Positions 44,966-55,118 are shown, counted from the stretch's first letter. The stretch is DNA of 64,000 nucleotides from an uncultured Eubacteriales bacterium (GCA_900315015.1 OMXJ01000003.1:144265-208264), one strand, 5' to 3'. Numbers and translations: made by a program. Notes: generated by a model from the sequence alone, not told the origin.

Positions 44966-45798
44966 TGTTCACGGACAAAAAGCTGCTTGCCCGTCTTGAT
45001 AAAATGCTGGAGGACGGCATAAACGGGACGTTTTCAGAATCCGACTATGACGAAACACAGCTCTCAAAACTGGAATCCAAATGGCTGCGGTATCTCGCTT
45101 CTTCAAAGCTATCCGCACAGAAAACAGAACAGGAACGGGAAAAGCTACAAGAACTGGTTTCGGATATTTCTCATCAGACCAAGACACCGCTATCCAATAT
45201 TCTGCTGTACACACAGCTTTTGCAGGAGCAGGACATTGATGGACAGAGCCGACAGCTTGTAGATGAGATTCGACAGCAATCGGAAAAACTCGAATTTCTG
45301 ATACAATCCCTTGTGAAGACCTCTCGTCTGGAAACAGGTACATTTCAGCTTGCACCGTTGAAAAATAACATTGACAGTGTGATTGACGCGGCAATCGAAC
45401 AGATCACTCCGAAAGCCAAAAGCAAACAAATCAAGATCATGTACTCTTCCCAAAGTCATACAGCGAAATTTGATATCAAATGGACACGTGAGGCATTATT
45501 CAATATTTTGGATAATGCAGTGAAATATTCGCCCCGAAACAGCGTGATAAAAATAACAGTTTATGCCTATGAAATGTTCGCCTGTGTCTCCGTTGCAGAT
45601 CAGGGGATCGGTATACCGGAAGAGGAATTGCCGCGCATTTTCGGGAGATTTTATCGTGGTCAGAATGTCAGGGAACAGAACGGCGTTGGTATTGGTCTAT
45701 ATCTATGCCGTCAGATCATCGAAGGACAAGGCGGGTATATTACTGTGGAATCTACTGTCAATCAAGGCTCAATATTCAAAATCTTTCTGCCGAGGTGA
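44962..45798 (+). CDS. Histidine kinase without membrane segments
   Basis: 278 residues. The first about 55 residues are helical and charged; no hydrophobic segment is present. The H-box is SDISHQTKTPLSN (His71). The N box is NILDNAVKYSP, then DQGIGIPEEELPRIFGRFYR and GVGIGLYLC. BceS-type kinases normally have two short membrane helices, so this one is soluble. It may sense through contact with the ABC transporter or an intracellular signal. The gene is coupled to the regulator gene and precedes the transporter genes by about 100 bp. Confidence 0.88.
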   Translation: MMFTDKKLLARLDKMLEDGINGTFSESDYDETQLSKLESKWLRYLASSKLSAQKTEQEREKLQELVSDISHQTKTPLSNILLYTQLLQEQDIDGQSRQLVDEIRQQSEKLEFLIQSLVKTSRLETGTFQLAPLKNNIDSVIDAAIEQITPKAKSKQIKIMYSSQSHTAKFDIKWTREALFNILDNAVKYSPRNSVIKITVYAYEMFACVSVADQGIGIPEEELPRIFGRFYRGQNVREQNGVGIGLYLCRQIIEGQGGYITVESTVNQGSIFKIFLPR

Positions 45799-45801
45799 AA
45801 T

Positions 45802-45839
45802 CTTTCAAAACTGTTAGATTCTCGACAGGTTCTTGAAAG
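45802..45839 (+). promoter_or_regulatory. Inverted repeat, candidate response-regulator site before the ABC genes
   Basis: CTTTCAAAACTG and CAGGTTCTTGAAAG form an imperfect inverted repeat around a 12-bp centre, just downstream of the kinase gene. Confidence 0.4.
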
Positions 45840-45858
45840 AATTGCCTGATACAATAAG

Positions 45859-45887
45859 TGCAGTGATAAAATTCACTGCATTTTTTT
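45859..45887 (+). terminator. Terminator or attenuator before the ABC genes
   Basis: TGCAGTG pairs with CACTGCA and is followed by TTTTTTT. It ends 14 bp before the ATPase ATG and overlaps the space before AGGAG, so it may act as an attenuator. Confidence 0.65.
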
Positions 45888-45901
45888 GAGGAGATGATAA
45901 C

Positions 45902-46585
45902 ATGACAGTACTGAAAACAGAAGCCCTCACAAAGATATATGGCGAGGGACAAAGAAAAGTCACTGCACTTGACAATGCAAATTTGAGCGTGGAACAGGGT
46001 GAATTTTTGGCGATAGTCGGCACATCGGGCAGCGGAAAATCAACACTTTTACATATGCTCGGAGGACTTGACAGACCAACATCCGGCAAGGTATATGTGG
46101 AAAACAAGGATATTTTTTCTCTGAAAGATGAAGCACTGACGATCTTTCGCAGAAGAAAAATAGGCTTTGTGTTCCAGTCATTCAACCTTGTGCCGACACT
46201 GAATGTGTATGAAAATATCGTGTTTCCGATACAACTTGACGGAAATGATGTTGACGATAAATTTGTAAGCGAGGTTATTGGGATACTTGGTCTTGCTGAT
46301 ATGCAGATTCGTCTGCCAAATCAGCTTTCGGGCGGTCAACAGCAAAGAGTAGCCATTGCAAGAGCATTAGCTGCCAAGCCAGCCATTGTCCTTGCAGATG
46401 AGCCTACGGGAAATCTCGACAGCAAGACCTCGCAGGACGTTCTGAGCCTGCTGAAAGTCACAGGACAGAAGTTCAGCCAGACTATCGTGATGATAACCCA
46501 CAATGAAGCGATAGCGCAAATGGCGGACAGAATCATCCGCATCGAAGATGGTCATATCATGAAGGGCGGTGAGCCAAATGACTAA
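45902..46585 (+). CDS. ABC transporter ATP-binding protein (MacB/BceA type)
   Basis: 227 residues. Walker A is GTSGSGKSTL, the signature is LSGGQQQR and Walker B is VLADEPTG. VFQSFNLVPTLNVYENI is typical of the MacB/LolD-type subfamily that powers FtsX permeases. GAGGAG precedes the ATG. Its stop overlaps the permease start by a few bases. It is predicted to power export or detachment of antimicrobial peptides or lipids. Confidence 0.92.
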   Translation: MTVLKTEALTKIYGEGQRKVTALDNANLSVEQGEFLAIVGTSGSGKSTLLHMLGGLDRPTSGKVYVENKDIFSLKDEALTIFRRRKIGFVFQSFNLVPTLNVYENIVFPIQLDGNDVDDKFVSEVIGILGLADMQIRLPNQLSGGQQQRVAIARALAAKPAIVLADEPTGNLDSKTSQDVLSLLKVTGQKFSQTIVMITHNEAIAQMADRIIRIEDGHIMKGGEPND

Positions 46586-49133
46586 GGTGAGCAACAAAAA
46601 GGTGATCAGCCGCCTTGCGTTTCGTGAACTGAGATCAAATAGCAGAATGAACATTGTGGTGATTCTTTCTATTGTGCTGACCTGTGTCTTGTTTACGGCG
46701 CTGACCTCTATCGGTGGGAGTCTGATAAATGGCTCACAGCAGGAAACGATGCGGCAGGTCGGCGGTGACAGAATGGCAGGTCTGAAATGCGTTCTGCCGG
46801 AAGATTACGAAAAAGTATGCGGGGACAGTGCAACCAGTGATGTCGTGTACCGTGTCATTGTCGGCAATGCTGTAAATGACGCTTTCAAGAATTTCGCTGT
46901 CGAAATCAATTATGCAGGTGATGAAGATGCAGCAAAAGCTACATTTTGTAATCCGACAACCGGCAAACTTCCTGAAAACTATGATGAAATAGCAGTCAGT
47001 ACGCTTGTACTTGATGCACTGGGGCTTCCACATGAACTGGGAACGGTCGTGCCTGTAACGCTTAATGTGGACGGTGAAGTATCGGAACACGAATTCAAAT
47101 TGTGCGGATACTGGCAGGGCGAAAAAGTCGCTATGGCACAGGAATGCTGGGTATCAAAAGTATTTGCAGACAAATTTGCACCTACTCCGACTGAGCGATT
47201 CAACTCACAGGAATATCCGAGCTACGCAGGCTACTGGCAGGTGGATTTCAACTATGCAAACAGCTGGAACATCGAAGGTAAGACTGATGCACTGATAAGC
47301 AGACTATACGGTAACAGCGAAAATGCTCCTGATGTCGGCATCAACTGGGCATACACTACAAGCAATGTAGACAGCGGTATGGTTGTGGGCGGTATTGTGA
47401 TGATACTTGTGATCTTTGCGGCAGGGTATCTGATAATTTATAATATTTTCTATATCAACATTTCAGCAAATATCCGCAGTTATGGTTTGCTCAAAACGAT
47501 TGGAACGACCGCACAGCAGATACGGCGAATGGTGAGGGTGCAGGCGGCAGTGTATTGTGTGATAGGTATCCCATTTGGGCTTATTATCGGCATACTGTCC
47601 GGCAAAATCTTATTTAAGGCTATTATGGTTATAATGAATATCTATTCAGCAGCGAGTTATGCAATAAGTGTGAAGCTACTTGTGATGATATGTCTGGTTT
47701 CAGCGGTGTTTACATTTTTGACAGTTATGATAAGCTGCCGAAAGCCTTGCAAGATCGCCGGAAGTGTTTCACCGATTGAAGCACTCCGATACAATGAAAC
47801 GAATATCCATGCAAAGAAAAGAGACAAGAAAACAAGAACCATCTCGCCACTTTCAGTTGCAAGAAACAATATGTTGCGCAGCAGAAAGAAGACTTTCATA
47901 GTCGTGCTGTCGCTGACGCTGAGCATGGTGCTTGTAAATACGCTTTTCACGGTGCTGAGGGGTATAGATATGGATAAATATGTCAGCTCACAAATTGTCG
48001 GAGATTTTATCATCATGCACGATAAAGTTTCGACTTTGAATTACGACGATCAGCACGCATTGATAACTCCCGAGCAGCTTGAATACCTGAATACCATAGA
48101 CGGCGTCAGACAGGTAAGTCCGATATACTTCCAGCGGGGAAAGCTCGCATTTCATGAAGAGCCGCTCGAAAGGCTAAATACCCTCTGCAATAAATATGCC
48201 GATACAGACGAGCATGGATCATTAACGAAGGCAAAGGATAACGGCACCATTCCTACGGATATATACGGCGTCACCGACGATGTGCTGAACGTGCTTGAAC
48301 CGACTGACGGAAAAATCGACCCGACAAAATGGCAGAGTGGGAAATATGCCATTGTCAATACCTATTACCTCGGTGCAGAAGATGAAAAGGGAGAGCCGCT
48401 TTATTCTGTAGGCGATACGCTGACCCTTATTTCAATGAAAAACATGGACGAGGATACAACAAAGGATTTTGAGGTCATGGCGCTTTGCGAAATGCCTTAT
48501 GCAATCAGCACTCAAAGCTACTACCTATTCGGCGGACAGGTCATCATACCCGAAAGCGCGTATTTTGAAATGACCGATAACCGCAATGCTATGTCAGTGA
48601 TGATGAATGCTGAGGAAAACTGCTTTGACGATGTTGATAAACAGATACGCTATATGACAGACAGAAGCGATTCACAGGTCATTGCGAAAAGCAAGCAGAC
48701 ATATCTTGAAGAATTCAGCGATCTTATAAAGATGATAAAGCTGGTCGGCGGCACGCTTTCAGGCATTCTTGCACTGATCGGTATCCTCAACTTTGTAAAT
48801 GCTGTAGTAACAGGCATCATCTCCCGAAAGAGAGAGCTTGCTATGATGAATGCCGTTGGCATGACCGGCGGACAGCTAAAGAAAATGCTCATGTGGGAGG
48901 GCGTTCACTATGCTGCACTGACAGCAGTATGCTCGGTTATTATCGGGTTTCTGCTTGATAATGTTGTTGTGAAAAGCATCACCGGAGATCTGTTCTTTTT
49001 CACATATCATTTCACATTTATGCCGATACTTATCTGCGTTCCGATATTGCTTTTGTTATCGGCAGTGATACCTTCCGTTGCCTATCAGACAATATGCAGA
49101 GATAGTGTTGTGAACAGACTCAGGGAAAACTAA
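46578..49133 (+). CDS. FtsX/MacB-type ABC permease
   Basis: 851 residues from the ATG at 46578, which overlaps the ATPase stop. One membrane helix lies near residue 35 and a large extracellular domain follows to about 255. Then come three helices (about 265-400), a second N-terminal-like helix (about 440), a second external domain and three final helices (from about 720). This duplicated FtsX layout with two external domains differs from the ten-helix BceB layout and is common in Clostridial TCS-ABC modules. The substrate is unknown. Confidence 0.88.
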   Translation: MTKVSNKKVISRLAFRELRSNSRMNIVVILSIVLTCVLFTALTSIGGSLINGSQQETMRQVGGDRMAGLKCVLPEDYEKVCGDSATSDVVYRVIVGNAVNDAFKNFAVEINYAGDEDAAKATFCNPTTGKLPENYDEIAVSTLVLDALGLPHELGTVVPVTLNVDGEVSEHEFKLCGYWQGEKVAMAQECWVSKVFADKFAPTPTERFNSQEYPSYAGYWQVDFNYANSWNIEGKTDALISRLYGNSENAPDVGINWAYTTSNVDSGMVVGGIVMILVIFAAGYLIIYNIFYINISANIRSYGLLKTIGTTAQQIRRMVRVQAAVYCVIGIPFGLIIGILSGKILFKAIMVIMNIYSAASYAISVKLLVMICLVSAVFTFLTVMISCRKPCKIAGSVSPIEALRYNETNIHAKKRDKKTRTISPLSVARNNMLRSRKKTFIVVLSLTLSMVLVNTLFTVLRGIDMDKYVSSQIVGDFIIMHDKVSTLNYDDQHALITPEQLEYLNTIDGVRQVSPIYFQRGKLAFHEEPLERLNTLCNKYADTDEHGSLTKAKDNGTIPTDIYGVTDDVLNVLEPTDGKIDPTKWQSGKYAIVNTYYLGAEDEKGEPLYSVGDTLTLISMKNMDEDTTKDFEVMALCEMPYAISTQSYYLFGGQVIIPESAYFEMTDNRNAMSVMMNAEENCFDDVDKQIRYMTDRSDSQVIAKSKQTYLEEFSDLIKMIKLVGGTLSGILALIGILNFVNAVVTGIISRKRELAMMNAVGMTGGQLKKMLMWEGVHYAALTAVCSVIIGFLLDNVVVKSITGDLFFFTYHFTFMPILICVPILLLLSAVIPSVAYQTICRDSVVNRLREN

Positions 49134-49375
49134 ATAAGTGGATACAATGCAGGCTGTCACTTTTTGGGGTGATTGCCTGTGTTGTTTTTGCGTATACGTT
49201 CCTTTTGCTCTGCAAGCATAAATTTTTGAATAATCTTATGGTCGGGATTGTATTCGTAGAGAATGCAGAAGATCAGTATAAATAGCGATTAATTTATAGA
49301 AAAATGAATTATTATATGGTATAATCAAATAGAATGAAATAAATATAAAAGTTAAGGCATTCTATTGGAGGGATA

Positions 49376-52300
49376 ATGAAAAGTATCTGTTTCGTTGATA
49401 CCGAAGTAAGTGAGTTTGATAATATTATTCAAGATTTCGGAGCAGTAAAGGAAAATGGTGATATACTTCATACAAAATCATCTTTTGATTTTTTTGTATT
49501 TGTAAATAATATACAATTTCTTTGCGGCCACAATATTATTAATCATGATGTAAAGTATCTAGGTCTTGGTGATACATTTAAATATATTGATACTTTATAT
49601 CTTTCACCGCTTCTATTTCCGGAAAAGCCATATCATAAATTGGTTAAAGATGAAAAGCTACTTACTGACGAATTAAATAATCCAGTAAATGATTCAATTA
49701 AAGCTAAAGAGCTTTTTTATGATGAAATAAATGCATTTAAAGAATTAGATACTGAGCTTAAGGATATTTATTATTTACTTTTAAATGATAATAAGTATTA
49801 TTCAGCTTTTTTTGAATACATTGATTATAAACCTCAGGTTGAAAAAAATGAGTTAATATTTGAAGAATTAATAAATAATCGTTTTAAAGGACTTATATGC
49901 GAGAATGCTCCTTTAAAAAACATAATAACCGGAACTCCCCTTGAATTGGCTTTTAGCCTTGCTATTATTAATGCGAAGGATAAAACATCAATTACGCCTA
50001 AATGGGTACTGATGAATTACCCTTATGTAGATATGGTAATGATGCTTTTAAGGGATACTTCATGCGGAGAGTGTGCTTATTGTAAGGAAAAGTTGAATCC
50101 CCTGCCTTATTTGAAAAAATATTTTGGATATCCAGGATTTAGGAGCTACAATGGAGAGCCATTACAGGAAAATGCCGTTACTGCAGCAATAAAGCATAAA
50201 TCTCTGCTTGCCATATTCCCAACTGGAGGAGGCAAATCACTGACTTTTCAGATACCAGCTTTAATGTCTGGAGAACTTCAGAGGGCTCTAACGGTTGTAA
50301 TATCACCATTACAGTCACTTATGAAGGATCAGGTAGATAATTTAGAGAAAAGGGGCATAGTTGAAGCAGTAACAGTGAACGGTCTGCTTGACCCGATAGA
50401 AAGAGCAAAAGCACTTGAGAGAGTAGAAAATGGGATGGCAACGGTTTTATATATTTCACCTGAAGCTCTACGCTCATATACAATAGAAAAATTGTTATTA
50501 TCACGCAGAATTGATAGATTTGTAATAGATGAAGCACATTGCTTTTCGGCTTGGGGACAGGATTTTAGAGTTGATTATTTATATATTGGTGATTTTATTA
50601 AAGAATTACAGGAAAAGAAGGATAAAAAATTTAAGATTCCTGTATCCTGCTTTACTGCAACTGCAAAGCAAAAGGTAATTAGTGATATAAAGGATTACTT
50701 TAAGAATAAACTGAATATTGATCTAGAACTATATGCCACAAATGCATCAAGAACAAATCTAAGATACGAAGTATTGTATAAGAAAAGTGATGCTGAAAAA
50801 TATGAAGCCTTAAGAGAATTGATAGAAAGCAGAAATTGTCCTACTATAGTATATGTATCAAGGACAAAAAGGACGATAGAATTAGCAAAAAGGCTAAATG
50901 CTGATGGTTTCACTGCAAGAGCGTTTAATGGAAAAATGGAAAGCTCTGAAAAACAGGAGAATCAAAATGCATTTATTGAAGATAAGGTACAGATAATAGT
51001 AGCTACATCTGCCTTTGGTATGGGCGTAGATAAGTCAAATGTTAAGCTTGTAATTCACTATGACATTTCGGACTCTCTTGAAAATTATGTTCAGGAGGCA
51101 GGAAGAGCTGGAAGAGATGAAAAATTACAGGCTGAGTGTTATGTGCTGTTTAACGAAGATGATTTGGATAAGCATTTTATGTTGCTAAATCAAACAAAGC
51201 TTTCAATGGGAGAAATCCAGCAGGTCTGGAGAGCAATTAAGGAGCTTACTAAAACCAGGCCTCATGTGTGCTGCTCGCCTCTAGAGGTAGCTAGAGCTGC
51301 AGGCTGGGATGAAAGTGTGAGTGAGATTGAAACAAGAGTTAAAACAGCAATCCAGGCTCTTGAAAATGCCGGATATATAAAAAGAGGAAAAAATATTCCT
51401 AGAATTTACGCAAACAGCATATTGGTTAAAAATATGATGGAGGCAGTAAGTAGGATTGATAATTCAAATAGAATATTAACTAATAAGCAGAAGGAAGATG
51501 CAAAAAGAATAATAAAATCGCTTATTTCTGCAAAGAGCATTAGTAACGCAAAAAATGCAGAGGGTGAATCCAGGATTGACTATTTGTCAGATATGCTTGG
51601 TATAATGAAAGAAGAAGTAATATACCTAATACAGCAGATGCGTGAGGATGGAATTCTTGCCGATGATAAAGATCTGAATGCGTATATACTCAAAAATGAG
51701 AGTACAAATAGAACAAAAAATATTTTTCGCCGTTTTAGGGAGGTTGAAAAGTTTATCCTTAAAACAATAGTTGAAGAAAACAATTGTAATGGAGCAGAAG
51801 ATATAGTAATAGTTTACATTAACTATAAACAACTCAATGATAAGGCGATAAAGTCTGGTATTAAGGCAAGTACAGTTAATATCATAAAAACTATATTTTA
51901 TTACTGGACACTTAGCGGATATTTAAAAAAAGAACAAGATCCTGAATCGGACAGAGTAACAATAAAGTTTGGTTATAAGGTAAATGAAATAGAAGCTAAG
52001 AGGGTAAAATGCTACAATATTTGTGAAACTATAATAGATTACTTATATGAAAAAAGTAAATCTTTTACCACAGCAGAGAACGCAAAAAGTAATGAGATTT
52101 TAATAGACTTTTCGGAAATTGAACTAATAAAAGTAGTTGAAGCAAAAATGTCCTTTAAGGTAAGTGGGAAAGACGTAGAGGATGCGTTGCTTTATTTGTC
52201 AAAGATAGGGGCAATGAAGCTAGAAGGAGGCTTTCTAGTCCTTTATAGTGGGATGACGATTGATAGAATTATAACAGACAACAAAATAAGATATAAAAAT

Positions 52301-54202
52301 GAAGACTATAAGCAGTTAAACGAATTTTATAAGCAGAAGATCCAGCAGATTCATATTGTTGGAGAGTATGCAAATATGATGGTGAAGGATTATAATCAGG
52401 CGCTTAAATTTGTAAATGACTATTTCCAAATGGACTACAAAAAATTCCTTTTGTATTATTTCAAAGGACAAAGGTTAAATGAAATAGATAGGAATATAAC
52501 CCCGTCAAAGTATGCTCAGCTTTTTGAAGAGCTATCTTCTAGACAGCTTGAAATAATAAAGGATGATACGTCTAAGAATATAGTAGTTGCAGCAGGACCT
52601 GGAAGTGGTAAAACAAAGGTGCTCGTACACAAGCTGGCATCACTTATGTTACTTGAGGATGTAAAGCATGAACAGTTGCTCATGCTTACATTTTCAAGAG
52701 CTGCGGCAATAGAATTCAAAGAAAGATTAAAGGCCTTAGTGGGAAATGCAGCGCATTTTATAAATATTAAGACCTTTCATTCATATTGCTTTGATTTGAT
52801 CGGAAAAATAGGAAGTGATGATGATGTAGAAAATGTTGAGAAAGAAGCTATAGAACTGATAAGAAATGGAGAAGCTGATCCGGGAAAAATAACAAAAACA
52901 GTTCTTGTCATTGATGAAGCACAGGATATGGATGAAAGTGAATTCGAACTTGTAAAAGAGTTAATGAAAAAAAATGATGATTTAAGAATTATTGCTGTAG
53001 GTGATGATGATCAAAACATATATAAATTTAGGGGATCGGATTCTAAATATATGCGTTCGCTAATCATAGATTATGAAGCAAAACAGTATTCATTGATCGA
53101 TAATTACAGAAGTAGTAGAAAAATTGTAGATTTTGCCAACAGCTTTGTAAAATGCATTCCTGATAGAATGAAGACGGAAGAAATAATTGCATATAAGAAA
53201 AGCGAAGGTGAGGTATCACTTATTAAGCATAGATATAATTGCTTCGAGTATGCTGTTATAGAAGATGTATTGAAGAATGACAAAGATGGAACTACCTGTA
53301 TACTTACAAATTCTAATGAAGAAGCTGCCTTGCTGTTAAGAATACTTGAAAAAAGAAATGTTCCTGCAAAAATTATTCAGGACTTAAACAGTTTTAATAT
53401 TTACGACTTACTAGAATTAAGATTTTTTCTTCATAAGTTGCCTGCTAATAATGAAAACCCGATTATTAGTGATAGCAAATGGTTAGATGTAATAAATGAA
53501 TTAAAGTGCAAATATGCCAATAGTAATTGCCTTTCTTTAGTTCTAAATATATTAAAAACCTTTAAAAATACAAATGAAAAGCTTTATAGGAATGATCTGG
53601 AGGTTTTCCTGAATGAATCTAAATTAGAAGACTTTTATGAAATAGAACAAGGCGTTATAACGATATCAACCATACATAAATCAAAGGGAAGAGAATTTGA
53701 TAATGTGTTTATGATGCTTAAAAATGAGCAATTAGAAAATGATGAAGAAAAAAGAAAACTATATGTCGGAATGACAAGAGCAAAAAGGCTGCTACATATT
53801 CATTATTCAGGCGATAATATGGATTCTTATAAGGAAAGTGCGACAAGTTTTATTAATGACGAGAAAAAATATGAAGAACCAGATGAGGTTGTGCTACAGA
53901 TGTCTTTTAAGGATATGATATTAGATGATTTCTTGAATAAAGCAGATATTATTAGTTCTTTTAGAAGTGGAATGGAGCTGGTTATTAATTCTGATAGGCT
54001 TTTCTACAATAATAATGGTAAGAATGAATTATTAGCAAGACTATCTAATATTTCAGGTAAGCCGAAATTAAATAAGTATATTTCAAGAGGATATGTTGTA
54101 AAGAAGGCAAAAATCAGATTCATATGTGCCTGGAAAAAGAAAGATCCTAATGTAAAAACAACATATGTAGTATTGCCGGATATATATCTTAAGAAAGATT
54201 GA
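49376..54202 (+). CDS. Giant DNA-repair/defence protein: DEDD exonuclease-like, RecQ helicase and UvrD-like helicase
   Basis: 1608 residues. The N-terminus FVDTEVSEFDN with GHNIINHDVKYLG fits a DEDD 3'-5' exonuclease (DxE and Hxx-D motifs). A CxxCxxC cluster (CGECAYC, about 228) precedes the RecQ part. RecQ motifs: FPTGGGKSLTFQ near 281, VIDEAHCFSAWGQDF near 382 and a DHDIS-like YVQEAGRAGRDE. From about 1055 a UvrD-type helicase follows: AAGPGSGKTKVLVHKLASL, VIDEAQDMDESE, VGDDDQNIYKFRG, TIHKSKGREFDN and YVGMTRAKR. The open frame is intact. A small group of bacteria carries similar fusions. GGAGGG precedes the ATG. Confidence 0.88.
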   Translation: MKSICFVDTEVSEFDNIIQDFGAVKENGDILHTKSSFDFFVFVNNIQFLCGHNIINHDVKYLGLGDTFKYIDTLYLSPLLFPEKPYHKLVKDEKLLTDELNNPVNDSIKAKELFYDEINAFKELDTELKDIYYLLLNDNKYYSAFFEYIDYKPQVEKNELIFEELINNRFKGLICENAPLKNIITGTPLELAFSLAIINAKDKTSITPKWVLMNYPYVDMVMMLLRDTSCGECAYCKEKLNPLPYLKKYFGYPGFRSYNGEPLQENAVTAAIKHKSLLAIFPTGGGKSLTFQIPALMSGELQRALTVVISPLQSLMKDQVDNLEKRGIVEAVTVNGLLDPIERAKALERVENGMATVLYISPEALRSYTIEKLLLSRRIDRFVIDEAHCFSAWGQDFRVDYLYIGDFIKELQEKKDKKFKIPVSCFTATAKQKVISDIKDYFKNKLNIDLELYATNASRTNLRYEVLYKKSDAEKYEALRELIESRNCPTIVYVSRTKRTIELAKRLNADGFTARAFNGKMESSEKQENQNAFIEDKVQIIVATSAFGMGVDKSNVKLVIHYDISDSLENYVQEAGRAGRDEKLQAECYVLFNEDDLDKHFMLLNQTKLSMGEIQQVWRAIKELTKTRPHVCCSPLEVARAAGWDESVSEIETRVKTAIQALENAGYIKRGKNIPRIYANSILVKNMMEAVSRIDNSNRILTNKQKEDAKRIIKSLISAKSISNAKNAEGESRIDYLSDMLGIMKEEVIYLIQQMREDGILADDKDLNAYILKNESTNRTKNIFRRFREVEKFILKTIVEENNCNGAEDIVIVYINYKQLNDKAIKSGIKASTVNIIKTIFYYWTLSGYLKKEQDPESDRVTIKFGYKVNEIEAKRVKCYNICETIIDYLYEKSKSFTTAENAKSNEILIDFSEIELIKVVEAKMSFKVSGKDVEDALLYLSKIGAMKLEGGFLVLYSGMTIDRIITDNKIRYKNEDYKQLNEFYKQKIQQIHIVGEYANMMVKDYNQALKFVNDYFQMDYKKFLLYYFKGQRLNEIDRNITPSKYAQLFEELSSRQLEIIKDDTSKNIVVAAGPGSGKTKVLVHKLASLMLLEDVKHEQLLMLTFSRAAAIEFKERLKALVGNAAHFINIKTFHSYCFDLIGKIGSDDDVENVEKEAIELIRNGEADPGKITKTVLVIDEAQDMDESEFELVKELMKKNDDLRIIAVGDDDQNIYKFRGSDSKYMRSLIIDYEAKQYSLIDNYRSSRKIVDFANSFVKCIPDRMKTEEIIAYKKSEGEVSLIKHRYNCFEYAVIEDVLKNDKDGTTCILTNSNEEAALLLRILEKRNVPAKIIQDLNSFNIYDLLELRFFLHKLPANNENPIISDSKWLDVINELKCKYANSNCLSLVLNILKTFKNTNEKLYRNDLEVFLNESKLEDFYEIEQGVITISTIHKSKGREFDNVFMMLKNEQLENDEEKRKLYVGMTRAKRLLHIHYSGDNMDSYKESATSFINDEKKYEEPDEVVLQMSFKDMILDDFLNKADIISSFRSGMELVINSDRLFYNNNGKNELLARLSNISGKPKLNKYISRGYVVKKAKIRFICAWKKKDPNVKTTYVVLPDIYLKKD

Positions 54203-54250
54203 TCAAAGTTAATGAGCAGACACTTATGTAATCTGAAGTTGTAGTTATTT

Positions 54251-54404
54251 AAGCCGTACGGCTGATTTTGAGCTTAATTATTGCTTTAAATTTGATTTGT
54301 AGCTTTTATCCAAATAATGTATCGGATGAAGTATTAAGATTAGACTTGACTTAGCCGTACGGCATAATGTATAATTGGAATATACATTAATTAGCCGTAC
54401 GGCT
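54251..54404 (+). promoter_or_regulatory. hipB promoter with three GCCGTACGGC palindromes (copy A)
   Basis: TTGACT (54346), 18 bp, TATAAT (54370). One palindrome starts at 54354 inside the spacer and another at 54394, exactly 40 bp further and past the expected start. An inner inverted repeat (AATGTATA with TATACATT) lies between them. An extra single palindrome starts at 54253. The rest of 54203-54516 is AT-rich leader. Confidence 0.8.
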
Positions 54405-54516
54405 GTTTTTGCATTAAGTGGTATTAAATGTTATTTTCATAATGTTAAAGATATTATGATATATATATTATGATATATATAATGCTTGAAGAATAGTATA
54501 AAGAAAGAGGCTTAAG

Positions 54517-54726
54517 ATGAAGATAAATAATGCAGCGGATTTTGGCAAGGCCATAAAGGAGCGCAGGAAAAAGCTAGGTTACACTCAAAAGTATATTTCA
54601 GAATTTACTGGCTTATCAATTAGTTTTATATCGGATCTTGAAAATGGTAAAAGCACCATAGAAATAGGAAAAGCATTAGAACTTGCCAAATTATTAGGTT
54701 TTAATATTAATTTAGATGAAAGGTAA
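54517..54726 (+). CDS. hipB: Solitary HipB-like XRE repressor (copy A)
   Basis: 69 residues, a single helix-turn-helix protein (FGKAIKERRKKLGYTQKYIS, then EFTGLSISFISDLENG). It is identical in protein to the copy at 57570; the roughly six base differences seen in the gene are all synonymous. The hipA gene that should follow is missing. HipB proteins neutralise HipA kinases and repress their own promoter (family knowledge). AAAGAGG precedes the ATG. Confidence 0.85.
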   Translation: MKINNAADFGKAIKERRKKLGYTQKYISEFTGLSISFISDLENGKSTIEIGKALELAKLLGFNINLDER

Positions 54727-54777
54727 AAATATGATTATCTTGTTTATTCACTTAATTGAAAAAGAGAGGATTTATAA

Positions 54778-54816
54778 ATGAAAAAATCCATAATTAAAAA
54801 GGCATTCCTTATTTAA
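54778..54816 (+). pseudogene. Start of azlC joined to the hipB copy A scar
   Basis: 12 codons (MKKSIIKKAFL) and the preceding 35 bp with AAGAGAGG match the start of azlC at 59171. Together with the hipB copy this shows a duplicated hipB-hipA-azlC segment in which hipA and most of azlC are lost. Sequence 54817-54950 has no supported gene. Confidence 0.75.
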
Positions 54817-54955
54817 TACCCAATTGCATCTTTCTCAACTTCAAGGTCTTTTTCAAGTTCCTTTAGAATATTATTACGAGCAATAAATAGCAGTATAATG
54901 GATATATCAAATCATTTGGAGGTATCAACTATGCCACGTTTTTTCGTATTGTGGA

Positions 54956-54984
54956 TTGAAAATCAGAACTGATTTTGGTATAAT
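54956..54984 (+). promoter_or_regulatory. Promoter of the Fic gene
   Basis: TTGAAA, 17 bp, TATAAT, about 135 bp before the ATG at 55119. Confidence 0.65.
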
Positions 54985-55118
54985 TTGTATTGTAGCAATG
55001 TGCGATACTTCTCGCACAAATCGAAATTTAAACGAATACAACGAATTGACATTCAAGAAAAAAATATGTAAGATAGTAAGCAAGATAATAAGCAAGATGA
55101 AATGGAGTGGACAAGCAT

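Noticed and set aside
44969..45394. A 141-codon frame opposite the histidine kinase gene
   Set aside because: It arises from GC-rich third positions in the kinase gene and has no family features.
54904..54972. A 13-codon gene with a good ribosome binding site (starts MPRFFVLW)
   Set aside because: It overlaps the Fic promoter and is too short and unmatched to support as a gene.
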